DNA of 64,000 nucleotides from Flavobacteriales bacterium (GTDB lineage Bacteria; Bacteroidota; Bacteroidia; CAIKAF01): NCBI GenBank assembly GCA_018401695.1, contig JAGYKD010000001.1, positions 1,490,016 to 1,554,015 of the forward strand, read 5' to 3'. Shown piece by piece: positions 1 to 9,752 of this stretch (position 1 is its first letter; each line of letters starts with the position of its first letter). The notes under the pieces were generated by a model. It saw only the letters and a program-made list of their open reading frames with translations, ran no database searches and was not told where the DNA came from. The position numbers and the translations under genes were made by a program.

Positions 1-36
1 CCTATAGAGACGGGGCCTCGCCACTGGCTTCTCCTA

Positions 37-61
37 GGCAATTCGGAGACGGTGAATTGCC
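37..61. repeat. Small perfect hairpin at the left edge
   Basis: GGCAATTC and GAATTGCC form a perfect 8-bp stem around a 9-base loop. It lies just downstream of the leftward membrane-protein gene. It has no T tract in that direction, so an intrinsic terminator is doubtful. The loop (CGGAGACGG core) matches part of the complement of the repeat at 35600, 36466 and 47916. Confidence 0.35.
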
Positions 62-66
62 CGTTT

Positions 67-1482
67 CTACTTTTTCGATGCAACCTCAGCCTCCTCTGCT
101 TTTCGTGCTTCTTTGGCCTTGATTTCTTTCACCTTTTTCTGTTCCGCTTTATAGCTGCCCTCCAATCGATACATGAGCATGACCATGGATGCATAAAAAG
201 GCAGTAAAGGAATTTTGTAACGGACCAAGGCACCAAAATTGGCGGTAGTAAGGCCAATGGAAAAGGCCATCAAAAGGGAAAATATAAAGCAAAAGAAAAA
301 GAGTGGATAAGCCTGAATGCGTCGATAAACCCCAATAGGAGAAAGTTTGATTAATAAAAACAAACTGATCAACAATAGAAAGGTATTTTCAATTCCCGAA
401 AATATCATTACAATGTTTCCGGATTCCCATAAAAAAGGCCGATACAAGCCCGCAGAAATGGCCACGGGAGCTTTCGCAAGAACGCCTCCTATGGTGGGCT
501 CAAAAGCGCCGATGTCAAAGTTGTTTCCTCCGTAGGCTTCTTCGCGCACCAAGTCTTGCTGGGTAATGGCCGCTCGTTCCAAAATAGTATCGGGGGCATA
601 CTCCCCAAAAGCTTCTCCGGAGTTTAGGTAGGCAACAATGCCAAGTAAAATGGTAGTAATTAAGCCTAAAGGAAGCACCACCACTCGAATAAGCACACTT
701 TTGATGCGTCTAATGGTTTCGATATTCAACCAAATGAGCAAAGCCGGTGCAGATGCAATAAGTACATAGGGCTTAACGATGTACACAATGTATCCATATA
801 CCAACAGCCAAAACAGAAAGGGCAATAAGGAAATATTACGAAGTACAAACCGGCGGTAAAATACGTACAAGAAATACCCCATGCCAATCATAGTGAGGGT
901 ATCTTTCATGATACCTGTTCCCCAAAAGGCGACCGATGGGAAAAACAGAATAGACCAACTTAGCAACTTCTCATGTTTGGGAAAATAGTAAATGAACATT
1001 TCGTAGAGTTTCCAGATGGCTTTAAAGGAAAAGAAGGCAAAAATCATGGTGCCTCCTACCAAACTGCCTCCCGTAAAAAGCAAGGGAATAGAGGCAAAGC
1101 GTATGACCACCACATTTTCTAATCTTCGATATAACCAAGTGGGCGGATAGCCGGTATCCGCATTAAAATTGTTCCAATATTTGGCCCAGGTAGGTTCGCC
1201 ATACATCATCTCCAAGTATCGGCCGGGGCTTTGCAGCAATAGGTTTTTCATGGCATTTCCTCCCAACCAGTAATTGATGGTGTCGCCCCCGCCATATACA
1301 AACAGGTAAATGCCAATAAAGGCCATACCCATGAGCAGCCGGTAGTTGAGTGCTTTACGAAAAAAGCGGTAATGGGGTTTGGAAGCCAAGTTTTTTTCCA
1401 CCTGCACTCTAGCCCATACATTGAACCCTATAGGCAAGGCAAGCAACCAAAATAGATCGATTATGGAAAGAAACTGCCCCAA
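67..1482 (-). CDS. Polytopic inner-membrane protein of unknown function
   Basis: A 471-aa protein with about nine to ten hydrophobic segments spread over its length, and a strongly charged Lys/Glu/Ala tail of about 35 residues likely to be a cytoplasmic helix. Hydrophilic loops are rich in Trp/Tyr (around residues 95-120), and a segment near residue 190 reads FWGTGIMKD. This layout resembles membrane proteins of polysaccharide assembly, such as EpsG/Wzy-like or GT-C-like proteins, but no diagnostic motif was recognised and no function is assigned. It begins 2 nt after the prs stop codon, so it is probably translated from the same message as prs. The family is unknown; the gene itself is well supported. 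Confidence 0.85.
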   Translation of the reverse strand: MGQFLSIIDLFWLLALPIGFNVWARVQVEKNLASKPHYRFFRKALNYRLLMGMAFIGIYLFVYGGGDTINYWLGGNAMKNLLLQSPGRYLEMMYGEPTWAKYWNNFNADTGYPPTWLYRRLENVVVIRFASIPLLFTGGSLVGGTMIFAFFSFKAIWKLYEMFIYYFPKHEKLLSWSILFFPSVAFWGTGIMKDTLTMIGMGYFLYVFYRRFVLRNISLLPFLFWLLVYGYIVYIVKPYVLIASAPALLIWLNIETIRRIKSVLIRVVVLPLGLITTILLGIVAYLNSGEAFGEYAPDTILERAAITQQDLVREEAYGGNNFDIGAFEPTIGGVLAKAPVAISAGLYRPFLWESGNIVMIFSGIENTFLLLISLFLLIKLSPIGVYRRIQAYPLFFFCFIFSLLMAFSIGLTTANFGALVRYKIPLLPFYASMVMLMYRLEGSYKAEQKKVKEIKAKEARKAEEAEVASKK

Positions 1483-1484
1483 GC

Positions 1485-2420
1485 TTACAATTGGTTAATG
1501 GCTTTGATGCTCTGGTTGGAGAGCAGTTGTTTTAAAGCGCGCGCCAAAAGAGGAGCACAATTGATGGTTCGAAACTTGGCTCCCTCAGGACGATTGGGTA
1601 TGGTATTGGTCCACACGATTTCTTTTAGCGGGGATGCCAACAAGCGCTTTGGTGCATCTCTGCTCAATACGGCATGAGTACAGTAGGCCGAGACTGATCT
1701 GGCCCCTTGGTGAAGCAATAATTCAGCGGCTTTAACTAAAGTTCCTCCGGTGTCGATTAAATCATCAATAAGTACCACGTCCCTATCTTTCACATTACCG
1801 ATAATCTCCATATTATCGACTTGGTTAGGTCGTAAGCGCTCTTTGTGAATAACAGCCATGTCGCAGTCCAAGGCTTGTTTGTAGGCCCTAATGCGTTTGA
1901 GTCCGCCAAAGTCAGGGCTGCATAACAATAGGTCGTCTTTGGCATAGCGGCTTCGTAAATCCTCCAAAAACACCGAGCTCATTTGCAGGTGATCGATGGG
2001 TAGCTTAAAAAAACCTTCAATGCTTAGGGTGTGCATATCCACCGTAAGCACCCGTGTTGCACCGGCGTGTTCAATAAAATCTGCAATTAATCGGGAGGTT
2101 ACTGCCGTGCGTTCACCGTCTCTTCGTTCTTGTCTGCTGTGGGGCAAGTACGGAATCACTGCCACAATTTCTTTGGCAGAGGACCGTCTGGCGGCATCGG
2201 TGGCAACAAAGAGCTCAAACAAATGATGGTAGGGCAAGTCTACTTGAGCAATCAAAACCACGGTTTCTCCGCGAATGGTTTCATCGAATCGGGCATATAC
2301 TTCGCCATCGCTAAACCGGGTGTTGTAGAGCGCGCCAGGGGCGACCTGCAAGGCAGTGGCAATGTCCTTGGTGAGCTTTTCGCTGTGTTCGGAAACCGAA
2401 AATATTTTAAAAGGATTCAT
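1485..2420 (-). CDS. prs: Ribose-phosphate pyrophosphokinase
   Basis: 311 aa, the usual length. It makes PRPP from ribose 5-phosphate and ATP for purine, pyrimidine, His, Trp and NAD synthesis in the cytoplasm. Visible hallmarks are the N-terminal FSDGEVY region, the metal-binding VLTVDMH segment near residue 125, and the PRPP-binding loop VVLIDDLIDTGGT near residue 215. The ATP flexible-loop region RQERRDGERTAVTSR is also present, though it reads RRDGERT where many homologues have KDQ-type residues. It lies 52 nt downstream of mfd and 2 nt upstream of the membrane-protein gene, all leftward. A TATCTTCG box (near-consensus for the Bacteroidota -7 element) lies about 18 nt before the ATG. Confidence 0.96.
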   Translation of the reverse strand: MNPFKIFSVSEHSEKLTKDIATALQVAPGALYNTRFSDGEVYARFDETIRGETVVLIAQVDLPYHHLFELFVATDAARRSSAKEIVAVIPYLPHSRQERRDGERTAVTSRLIADFIEHAGATRVLTVDMHTLSIEGFFKLPIDHLQMSSVFLEDLRSRYAKDDLLLCSPDFGGLKRIRAYKQALDCDMAVIHKERLRPNQVDNMEIIGNVKDRDVVLIDDLIDTGGTLVKAAELLLHQGARSVSAYCTHAVLSRDAPKRLLASPLKEIVWTNTIPNRPEGAKFRTINCAPLLARALKQLLSNQSIKAINQL

Positions 2421-2472
2421 AGCATCTGCCTTGTAAGGACGAAGATACGAGTAGATAGGCCATTGACCAAGG

Positions 2473-5400
2473 TTAGCCCTCAGAATCGGATTCGGCCTCT
2501 CCGGGCATTAAGTCCTCCAAATGCGCCAAAGCTCTTTGAACACTGTCTACTCCCTCAAATCTTAGGGTAAGGCGATCGTTTTTTTGGTTCATTTGAACTT
2601 TCCTCAATTCGGCCAATCGATTGAGCAGGGATTGAAAAAGATGACTTTCATAAAAGGCCGTACGGTCTTGTCCCGGAAAATAGCACAGCATGCGTCCGCC
2701 TTTAAGGACTAGTTTTTCAATACCCAAGTTACGCGCCTTCATTCTCAACTCAATGGTTTTGAGAAGTTCTTGAGCTTGTGGTGGCAGGGGGCCAAAACGG
2801 TCCTCCAATTTTTGTCCAAATCGGGCTACTTCCATTTTGGAATCTAGACTGTCCAACTCTTTGTACAAAGCTAAGCGTTCAGCGATTTGGTCAACATAGC
2901 TGTCGGGCAACAAAAGCGCCATGTCGGTATCTATTTGGCAATCCTGAGCCCATTGGTGGGCTTGGCTTTCGAGCTCCTCCTTAAAGGTCTCCTTAAACGA
3001 TTCTTCCTTTAGTTCCTGAACCGCCTCAGCTAAGATACGCTGGTAGGTTTCGTAGCCCATTTCGTGAACAAAACCGCTTTGTTCTGCACCCAATAAATCT
3101 CCGGCTCCGCGAATATCTAGGTCTTTCATGGCAATGTTAAAGCCACTTCCCAAATCCGAAAATTCAACCAAAGCTTGCAGACGCCTGCGGCTTTCTTGAG
3201 GCAATCCGTAAAAAGGAGGGGTAATAAGGTAGCAAAAGGCTTTTCGATTACCACGGCCAACTCGGCCACGCATTTGGTGCAAATCGCTTAAGCCGTGGGT
3301 ATGTGCCTGATTAATAATCATGGTATTGGCGTTGGGCACGTCCAGGCCATTTTCAATGATGGAGGTAGAAACCAGTACGTCAAATTCGCCCTCGATAAAA
3401 TCGAGCATAATGGCCTCTAGCACCTTGCCGTCCATTTGGCCATGGGCATACCGGATTTTGGCATCGGGAACCAAACGTTGAAGCATACCTGCAATTTCGG
3501 GCAGGTTGCTTACTCTGTTGTGCAAAAAGAAAACTTGCCCATTCCTGCCCAATTCATACAATAGGGCATCCCGAATAAAGGTTTCATTAAAGCCTTTGAT
3601 TTCGGTTATAACGGGGTAGCGGTTGTGGGGTGGTGTACGGATAACCGACAGGTCTCGTGCACCTAGTAAGCTAAATTGTAGGGTTCGAGGAATGGGCGTG
3701 GCGGTCATGGTTAAGGTGTCTACATTTACCCGCAAGGTTTTGAGTTTTTCCTTGGCGCTAACGCCAAACTTTTGCTCCTCATCTACTATGAGTAGCCCCA
3801 AGTCTTTGAACTTAACGTCCTTACCAATGATGCGATGGGTGCCAATGAGAATGTCTAAACGGCCATCGGTTAAGGCTGCCAAACTTGCTTTCTGCTGGGC
3901 CGCACTTCGAAATCGATTGATATAGTCCATAGTTACCGGAAGCCCCTCCATTCGTTTTTTGAAGGTTTTGAAATGCTGAAGGGCCAAAATGGTGGTAGGC
4001 ACCAATATGGCTACCTGTTTGCCGTCACAAACAGCTTTAAACGACGCCCGAAGTGCTACTTCGGTTTTGCCAAAGCCTACATCTCCGCAAACCAGCCGGT
4101 CCATAGGGTAGGGACGTTCCATATCGGCTTTTACATCGCTAATGGCTTGCGCTTGGTCAGGAGTTTCTTCAAAGGGAAAAGAGGCCTCCAATTCGTGCAT
4201 TAGGTAATTGTCCGGGCTAAAGCCAAAGCCTTTTTCTTGTTTGCGCCGGGCATATAGTTTTAAAAGGTCAAAGGCCAGCTCTTTGACTCTGGATTTTGCC
4301 TTGGCTTTTAATTTAGACCAGGCCTGACTGCCCAGCTTAGACAAGCTGGGCTGTTTGCCGTCTTTGCCGCTGTAACGACTTATGCGGTGCAAGCTGTGAA
4401 TACTCACAAACACCGAATCTCCGTCCTTAAAGACCAGCTTTATAACCTCCTGCACTTTTTGGCCAATCTGTTGCTTCTCCAAACCGGCAAATTGGCAAAC
4501 TCCATGGTCAATATGGGTTACAAAATCTCCCGGTTGCAATTGAGCCAATTCTTTTATAGATACAGCTTGTTCCTTGCTAAACCTTGCCTTTAGCTTAAAC
4601 CGGCGGTATTTGTCAAAAATTTCATGATCGGTGTACAATGCTAAGCCCAAGCCGGGGGCTTCAAATCCTCCACGAATACCGGTGGAAACAATGGCTATAC
4701 ATTCCTCTGCATTCCAATCGGGAAATTGCTCGTTCAGTATGGTCAATAAGCGTGCGCATTGCTTCTCTTGGTCGCTCAGTAAAAAGATGCGCTGGTTTTG
4801 CTCTTTTAGCAAAGTCCAACGGTCTTTTAGCAAGGCAAAATTTTTATGAATTTGGGCAGGAGGTCGGCAGTTTAGATCCAACACCAAACCATGGTTTTCG
4901 GCTTTGCCAAAGTGCAGTTTAACTAAATCTTGGCTGCATTTGCCCCAAGCTTCCGCACTTAAGTATAGCTGTTCAGGCTTTTGTCTTTTAACAGGGCCAT
5001 CGAGTGCTTCAAAGCGTTCTTGAGCCTCTCCAAAGCGGCTCTTTAGCTTTTCTTCCAAAGCTTCGGTAGAATAACTCCAAAGCAAAGGTGCAACGGGGAA
5101 AAAATCGACCAATCCAATCCTTGATTCGTGTTCCAACTTGCGCTCTATGCTTGGAACCAAATCTACTTGCATGAGGTTGCCGGTCGACAATTGGCTTTCC
5201 GGATCAAAGGTCCGCAAACTCCCAATGCAGTCTCCGTCAAATTCAATACGAACGGGCCTGTCCATGGCATAAGAGAACACGTCCATAAGTCCTCCCCGCA
5301 GGGCAAATTGACCCGGCTCGTATACAAAATCTTCTCGCTCAAAATCAAATTCAATCAATAGCTCAGTCAAAAAATCCATGTCTAATGGGTCCCCTTGGCT

Positions 5401-5835
5401 TAGGGTATGTCTACTGCTTTTGAGCGTTTGAGGAGCGAGTACTTTTTCGGATAGAGCCTCCGGGTAGCTCACCATAATAGACGCTTTGCCCTGCCCAACG
5501 AGGTTCAATGCTTCGGTGCGGAGCATAATGTTGCCGTTGTCGGTTTCTTCTACATCGTAGGCTCTGCGGTAACTTTCCGGAAAGAATACGGCTTGGTTCC
5601 CCACTAAAGCCTGCAAATCATTGAACAAATAAGCAGCTTCTTCCCGGTCTTGGGCAACCATAAGCTGAGGCTTTTGGCTTTGATGGGCTACGGCTTCCAT
5701 GGCAAAGGCCAAAGCACTGCCGGTGTGCCCTTTGATATGAATCTGTACGCCTTTTTGTGCCCAAGTTTGTGCCGGAAGTTGTTGTCTGAGCCACTGGCCC
5801 CAGGCTTCGGTAATTGCAGCGAGCGAATTTTCCAT
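2473..5835 (-). CDS. mfd: Transcription-repair coupling factor Mfd
   Basis: 1120 aa, full length. Mfd removes RNA polymerase stalled at DNA lesions and recruits UvrA. Domains in order are: the UvrB-like N-terminal region; the CarD-like RNA-polymerase interaction domain near residues 425-490 (HIDHGVCQFAG); the Walker A helicase motif GDVGFGKTE near residue 582; the DEEQKFGV box near 680; motif III TATPIPRTL; motif VI MRGRVGRG near 850; and the C-terminal TRCF domain. All superfamily 2 helicase motifs are intact. The start ATG is preceded by a TATTTTCG box, close to TAnnTTTG. Downstream come prs and the membrane protein on the same strand. Confidence 0.97.
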   Translation of the reverse strand: MENSLAAITEAWGQWLRQQLPAQTWAQKGVQIHIKGHTGSALAFAMEAVAHQSQKPQLMVAQDREEAAYLFNDLQALVGNQAVFFPESYRRAYDVEETDNGNIMLRTEALNLVGQGKASIMVSYPEALSEKVLAPQTLKSSRHTLSQGDPLDMDFLTELLIEFDFEREDFVYEPGQFALRGGLMDVFSYAMDRPVRIEFDGDCIGSLRTFDPESQLSTGNLMQVDLVPSIERKLEHESRIGLVDFFPVAPLLWSYSTEALEEKLKSRFGEAQERFEALDGPVKRQKPEQLYLSAEAWGKCSQDLVKLHFGKAENHGLVLDLNCRPPAQIHKNFALLKDRWTLLKEQNQRIFLLSDQEKQCARLLTILNEQFPDWNAEECIAIVSTGIRGGFEAPGLGLALYTDHEIFDKYRRFKLKARFSKEQAVSIKELAQLQPGDFVTHIDHGVCQFAGLEKQQIGQKVQEVIKLVFKDGDSVFVSIHSLHRISRYSGKDGKQPSLSKLGSQAWSKLKAKAKSRVKELAFDLLKLYARRKQEKGFGFSPDNYLMHELEASFPFEETPDQAQAISDVKADMERPYPMDRLVCGDVGFGKTEVALRASFKAVCDGKQVAILVPTTILALQHFKTFKKRMEGLPVTMDYINRFRSAAQQKASLAALTDGRLDILIGTHRIIGKDVKFKDLGLLIVDEEQKFGVSAKEKLKTLRVNVDTLTMTATPIPRTLQFSLLGARDLSVIRTPPHNRYPVITEIKGFNETFIRDALLYELGRNGQVFFLHNRVSNLPEIAGMLQRLVPDAKIRYAHGQMDGKVLEAIMLDFIEGEFDVLVSTSIIENGLDVPNANTMIINQAHTHGLSDLHQMRGRVGRGNRKAFCYLITPPFYGLPQESRRRLQALVEFSDLGSGFNIAMKDLDIRGAGDLLGAEQSGFVHEMGYETYQRILAEAVQELKEESFKETFKEELESQAHQWAQDCQIDTDMALLLPDSYVDQIAERLALYKELDSLDSKMEVARFGQKLEDRFGPLPPQAQELLKTIELRMKARNLGIEKLVLKGGRMLCYFPGQDRTAFYESHLFQSLLNRLAELRKVQMNQKNDRLTLRFEGVDSVQRALAHLEDLMPGEAESDSEG

Positions 5836-5905
5836 GATGTGCTGCGAAAATACACAAGCCTAGGAAAGCAAAAGCTTTTTTGGGTGCCTTTAAGGCTTTT
5901 CTCTA

Positions 5906-6757
5906 TCAAGGACTACTGTCTTTGCTGCCCAGAATATAGCCCAAACGCCATTCCATCATCCATTGGTGGTGCTGATAAACCAAGGGCTGATATAGCCAGC
6001 GGCTTACCCATGCAAAGGCTAGACGGTGCCAAGGATTCCATTGCAGGTTTTTTTCGCTTTCTAAACTCCATTGTGCACCCTCATTAAACCCGTAAAAAGC
6101 CCTTGACCTTAGTTCGATTTTCCAGGAGGGCTTCGGCTCCCAAAGCCACTGGATTTGTGCGGAACACCCATAGTCAAAGCGCCAATGCTGCGGCCTTTCC
6201 ATGCCAAAAATTTGATCTTCGTCGGGAAATGCTGTCCATAAGGAAGCGTCGCTTATCCAACTGAATTTTCCACCGCTAATTCCCAAGCGCAAATCCCACA
6301 TGGGAGGAGCTTCCCAACGAATTCCGGAGTCGAAGGTGAATATGCCCGGATTCATGGCGTAGGGGCTTGGAAAGTCTATATCGCTTTGGCCATGCATTCC
6401 GTCCTTCCAAGCTGCGGGAAGCGCCTTGCTTTCCAGGCGCCCCTGCTGGCTCCAAAACAGCTTTTTATGAGCAAAACTTTTGTCCAGTTGTGCTTGCAAA
6501 TGCCAATGGTCTTCGTTGATTTCAACCAAACTGTCAGGAATCCAGCGTATTCTAAACCGTTGCTCAAGTTCTACTTGCCATTGCCAGGAGCGAATACTCC
6601 CCTCCGGCCGGTACCGGAATTCCCAACCGGGTTGAAACTCCCATAACACCTCGTTCGATTGCTCCCAATGGTGCCTGCTTTGCCATTGCAATGATGGATG
6701 CAGGACCCAAAAGTGCTTTGTTTTTGCCCGGCTGCTGCTGTCTGTAGCTCGAGCCAA
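5906..6757 (-). CDS. Predicted outer-membrane beta-barrel protein, start uncertain
   Basis: The reading frame is open from 6928 to the stop at 5906. Its 5-prime part lies inside the preceding lipoprotein gene, so that part is unlikely to be coding. The start given is the TTG at 6757 (283 aa); no in-frame ATG exists near the beginning. The sequence is very rich in Trp and shows many alternating hydrophobic/polar strands (for example SWQWQVELEQRFRIRW), as expected of an outer-membrane beta barrel. No signal peptide can be seen, which is odd for such a protein and suggests a truncated or frameshifted N-terminus. The family is not recognised. It follows two other leftward envelope genes. Confidence 0.6.
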   Translation of the reverse strand: MARATDSSSRAKTKHFWVLHPSLQWQSRHHWEQSNEVLWEFQPGWEFRYRPEGSIRSWQWQVELEQRFRIRWIPDSLVEINEDHWHLQAQLDKSFAHKKLFWSQQGRLESKALPAAWKDGMHGQSDIDFPSPYAMNPGIFTFDSGIRWEAPPMWDLRLGISGGKFSWISDASLWTAFPDEDQIFGMERPQHWRFDYGCSAQIQWLWEPKPSWKIELRSRAFYGFNEGAQWSLESEKNLQWNPWHRLAFAWVSRWLYQPLVYQHHQWMMEWRLGYILGSKDSSP

Positions 6758-6804
6758 TAAGCTTAACCATTCACTTGGCTTCCAAGGAGGCCAAAGCCCA
6801 AGGT

Positions 6805-7368
6805 TTATGGACTCCAGCCTATAGGGTCGGCATTGACTCTGAAAAACCGAAGGGGCAATTGATCCGCTTTGCAGATGCTGTCTACCCTTTCGGTCCAGAT
6901 CGAGACCGGCCGTGCAAAATTTGCCCAAAAGCTTACCAAAACAATATCGTTGGGAAGGGGCATAGCAGAACTATCCTGTATACTTCTCCACTCTGCCCAC
7001 CAGTCTTGGAGATGCATGGAATCTTGGTGTACAGGAAGTGTGCCTTGGTTAATGGTTGGCACAAAATCCATAAAGGACTTGTCGCAGGTTTGACCTCCTC
7101 GTTTAAAGCTTAGCCAACCGTCTTGCCGAAATACAAATACTTGAGGAAGATACCCTTCGGTGCTGAAATAGCGGTTCCAGCCCTTTTGGGTCATGTACAG
7201 TACTTCTTCTTCTGGCCAGTTCAACGCATTTATGCAGCGCAATAGCTCAGACCTGCTCATTTCTTTGGGCTTGGTGATGCCCGCCATCCTTCCCATTATG
7301 GATTGGCACGACTCCAGGAGAACCAAAGAAACGAGCAGCCCGAGGGCTGCCCGTATGCAAGGTTTCAT
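6805..7368 (-). CDS. Putative lipoprotein, unknown family
   Basis: 187 aa. The N-terminus has a positive residue, a hydrophobic stretch and then LLESC at residues 17-21, a lipobox-like site with an atypical Glu at -2. The mature part has no motif I recognise; it is Trp-rich in its second half. Its ATG overlaps the TGA of the upstream 151-aa gene (ATGA), so the two are translationally coupled. The following frame, a predicted barrel, opens within its 3-prime end. A role in the envelope is inferred only from the signal and the neighbours. Confidence 0.75.
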   Translation of the reverse strand: MKPCIRAALGLLVSLVLLESCQSIMGRMAGITKPKEMSRSELLRCINALNWPEEEVLYMTQKGWNRYFSTEGYLPQVFVFRQDGWLSFKRGGQTCDKSFMDFVPTINQGTLPVHQDSMHLQDWWAEWRSIQDSSAMPLPNDIVLVSFWANFARPVSIWTERVDSICKADQLPLRFFRVNADPIGWSP

Positions 7369-7820
7369 AGGGTTAATTTTACCAAATTTCCTTCTTCCTT
7401 TACCGGATATTTACCGGATTTAATTACATAACCTCTACGCAGGCCAAGTTTGCGGCAGATGCTCTCCGAAATCGGGTAATCTGCTTCTACCAAAAAAATG
7501 CCCCGCGCAAAGTACTTGCGGTAGGCCGAATCGCTTAGTCCGGACCTGCGCGCAAAACTTAAAACCAATTGGCCTTTGCCGTCTACTTCGCCGGTAGCCA
7601 TGGCATTTTGTTCGTCTGCCGAGATTCCTCCCACAACAACCAAGCGGAAATCGCAAACGCCAAAGCCTTTGCAATCGTCAATCTCCGGTCGGTACTTCCC
7701 AAATACAATGTGGAACTCTATCCGGGTCTTTTCCGGATGCGAAAATTCCTGCTCGCCAGAAGGCTTGGGCGCTTGCGGTTGTCCAAACCATAACAATAAC
7801 GACAACACAGATAACAACAT
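7365..7820 (-). CDS. Small exported protein of unknown function
   Basis: 151 aa with an N-terminal hydrophobic signal sequence, followed by a mainly beta-strand domain. Two Cys in DCKGFGVC near residue 50 and one near residue 127 could form disulphides in the periplasm. No family is recognised. It is the first gene of a leftward group of three (this gene, the lipoprotein and the predicted barrel) and ends in an ATGA overlap with the next. A consensus TACCTTTG promoter box lies 82 nt upstream. Confidence 0.72.
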   Translation of the reverse strand: MLLSVLSLLLWFGQPQAPKPSGEQEFSHPEKTRIEFHIVFGKYRPEIDDCKGFGVCDFRLVVVGGISADEQNAMATGEVDGKGQLVLSFARRSGLSDSAYRKYFARGIFLVEADYPISESICRKLGLRRGYVIKSGKYPVKEEGNLVKLTL

Positions 7821-7902
7821 AACACGTGAATTTGAGTAATGATGTCCGACAACGGGTCGGGTTCACCAAGACTTTAACCCTTAGTTATGTTTGCTCGCAT
7901 TA

Positions 7903-7910
7903 CAAAGGTA
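7903..7910 (-). promoter_or_regulatory. Bacteroidota -7 element TACCTTTG
   Basis: On the minus strand this reads TACCTTTG, a perfect TAnnTTTG match, in the 244-bp gap between fbp and the small exported-protein gene. It probably drives the three-gene leftward envelope group. The rest of the gap (7821-8064) is AT-rich and holds no other recognisable feature. Confidence 0.55.
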
Positions 7911-8064
7911 ACACCCTGGGTTTATCTATGCAAGTCGCCGCACAACCCCTTGTTTATTAATATATACTATAAATTAGGTAGGTTTTTTTTCTAAGCCGCT
8001 GAAAATGAGGCCGAAAAAATTACGTAACAGGGAGCCAAGCCCTGTTTTTGGACGCATTCAAGCT

Positions 8065-9099
8065 TCAGCTTGCTTCTGCTTCCTGCTTTAGAAACTCCAT
8101 AGCCTTCTCAACCAAATGTTTAGAACCTACAAAATAGGGTACCCGTTGGTGCAACTCCCGTGGGGTGTACTCCATTATTCTGCGGTGTCCGTCGGTGGCC
8201 ATACCTCCTGCTTGCTCTACAATAAAAGCCAGTGGGGCACATTCGTACAGCAAACGCAGCTTGCCTTTGGGTGCCGATTTGGTGGGCGGATACATGTAAA
8301 TCCCTCCCTTAATTAGGTTGCGGTGAAAATCTGCAACCAAACTGCCAATATACCGACCTGTCAGCGGTTTTTCCGGAGCATCCTCACCTATGCCTTTGCA
8401 CCAGTTTAAATAGTGCTGTACTCCTTCGCTAAAGGCCTTGTAATTCCCCTCGTTTATAGAATAAATGCTGCCGGTTTCCGGCATTTTTATATCCGGATGG
8501 CTCAAGCAAAACTCGCCAATTGAGGGGTCTAAAGTAAATCCGTTTACCCCTCGCCCTGTGGTATACACCAGCATGGTGGAGGAGCCATAGATTACATAGC
8601 CTGCGGCTACCAACTCAGTTCCCGCCTGTAAAAAATCTTCCAAACTGGCACTGCGGTTGGGTTCTAACGTGCGGTAAATAGAAAAAATGGTCCCAATAGA
8701 CACATTAACATCAATATTTGAACTGCCGTCCAAAGGATCCATGGCCACAACATAGGTGGTTCCGGTATAAAACTGCTCGTCAAAGCCTATGAAATCGTCG
8801 TTTTCTTCAGAGGCCACCCCGCAGGCAACTCCCCCGTGCCTAAGCGCCGAAATAAACTGCTCGTTGGCGTACACATCCAATTTCTTTTGAGATTCGCCCT
8901 GAATATTTTCTGCTCCCACTTCACCCAAAATATCCACAAGACCTGCTTTTCTTACTTCTCGAGTAACAATTTTTGCCGCAACGGCTATGTCGTTAAGTAA
9001 GGAGGTGAGGTCTCCCTTTGCAAAGGGAAAATCCTTTTGGCGAGCAATAATAAATTCCGTTAGGGTAATGACTTCCCGGCTAAACTTGTTCGGTCCCAT
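8065..9099 (-). CDS. fbp: Fructose-1,6-bisphosphatase class I
   Basis: 344 aa. It hydrolyses fructose 1,6-bisphosphate to fructose 6-phosphate in gluconeogenesis, in the cytoplasm. The metal-binding signature [12 protein letters not shown] is near residue 122, and the class I substrate-site stretch [19 protein letters not shown] is near residue 266, followed by [14 protein letters not shown]. The length and full set of motifs indicate an active type I enzyme of the MgFBP group. It is a single-gene unit, divergent from the acetyltransferase gene to its right. Confidence 0.97.
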   Translation of the reverse strand: MGPNKFSREVITLTEFIIARQKDFPFAKGDLTSLLNDIAVAAKIVTREVRKAGLVDILGEVGAENIQGESQKKLDVYANEQFISALRHGGVACGVASEENDDFIGFDEQFYTGTTYVVAMDPLDGSSNIDVNVSIGTIFSIYRTLEPNRSASLEDFLQAGTELVAAGYVIYGSSTMLVYTTGRGVNGFTLDPSIGEFCLSHPDIKMPETGSIYSINEGNYKAFSEGVQHYLNWCKGIGEDAPEKPLTGRYIGSLVADFHRNLIKGGIYMYPPTKSAPKGKLRLLYECAPLAFIVEQAGGMATDGHRRIMEYTPRELHQRVPYFVGSKHLVEKAMEFLKQEAEAS

Positions 9100-9271
9100 A
9101 ACTGGTTGGCGTTTCTCGGCTCAAGGTTAATTCTACATGAATTTGCTGCAAAGAAAAACAAAAATCTTACACGGCTTGCCTTTTGGCCGCTCAATTAATA
9201 ATGCTGCAACAGGCCCAGTTGCTTTTTCCTTATTGGCTAGCCCCGGCTGCCCTAATTTGGCTTTGCCAATG

Positions 9272-9279
9272 TATCTTTG
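9272..9279 (+). promoter_or_regulatory. -7 element TATCTTTG abutting the GNAT start codon
   Basis: A perfect TAnnTTTG box with only 5 nt between it and the ATG at 9285. Transcription from such a box starts a few bases downstream, so the message would be leaderless or nearly so. This box decides the start codon against the longer upstream frame (9183). Confidence 0.65.
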
Positions 9280-9284
9280 ACCTT

Positions 9285-9752
9285 ATGGAGCACTGGAAAA
9301 TTCGGGCCGCAGCACCGGAAGACATGCCGAATATGTTGCACCTCATTCAGCAATTGGCCATTTACGAAAAGGAGCCTCATGCGGTAAACGTGCACGTGCA
9401 AGCCTTAAAGGATTGGGGCTTTACCGACCCTCCTTTTTTTTGGGCCTGGGTGGTAGATACCGGAACTGAAATTCCTGCCTTCTTGCTGGCTTATCGTCGA
9501 TTCTCTACTTGGCGAGGCCCTGTGCTTTATGTTGAAGATGTGTTTGTTCTCCCTGAATTTAGAGGCCGAGGAATGGCGCTTCAGCTGTTTAGAACGGCAG
9601 CAAAATTTGCCCAAGAACAACACATGCCTTTTTTGCAATGGCAGGTGCTCGACTGGAACCAACCGGCCATAGAATTTTACAAAAAAATGGGCGCATCCGC
9701 CGACCCCTCATGGATCAATATGTCCATTTCAACCCAAAAACTGCTCCCATGA
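9285..9752 (+). CDS. GNAT family N-acetyltransferase
   Basis: 155 aa from the ATG at 9285. It is a Gcn5-related acetyltransferase that moves an acetyl group from acetyl-CoA to an amine; the substrate is unknown. The acetyl-CoA-binding motif A is seen as VFVLPEFRGRGMALQL near residues 85-100, followed by the W-N-P-A-I-EFYKKMGA motif B typical of diamine and amino-acid acetylases. The frame is open further upstream but that part is hydrophobic and not conserved-looking, and the promoter box lies just before 9285. The stop overlaps the aspartate kinase ATG (ATGA), so the two genes form an operon. Confidence 0.9.
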   Translation: MEHWKIRAAAPEDMPNMLHLIQQLAIYEKEPHAVNVHVQALKDWGFTDPPFFWAWVVDTGTEIPAFLLAYRRFSTWRGPVLYVEDVFVLPEFRGRGMALQLFRTAAKFAQEQHMPFLQWQVLDWNQPAIEFYKKMGASADPSWINMSISTQKLLP

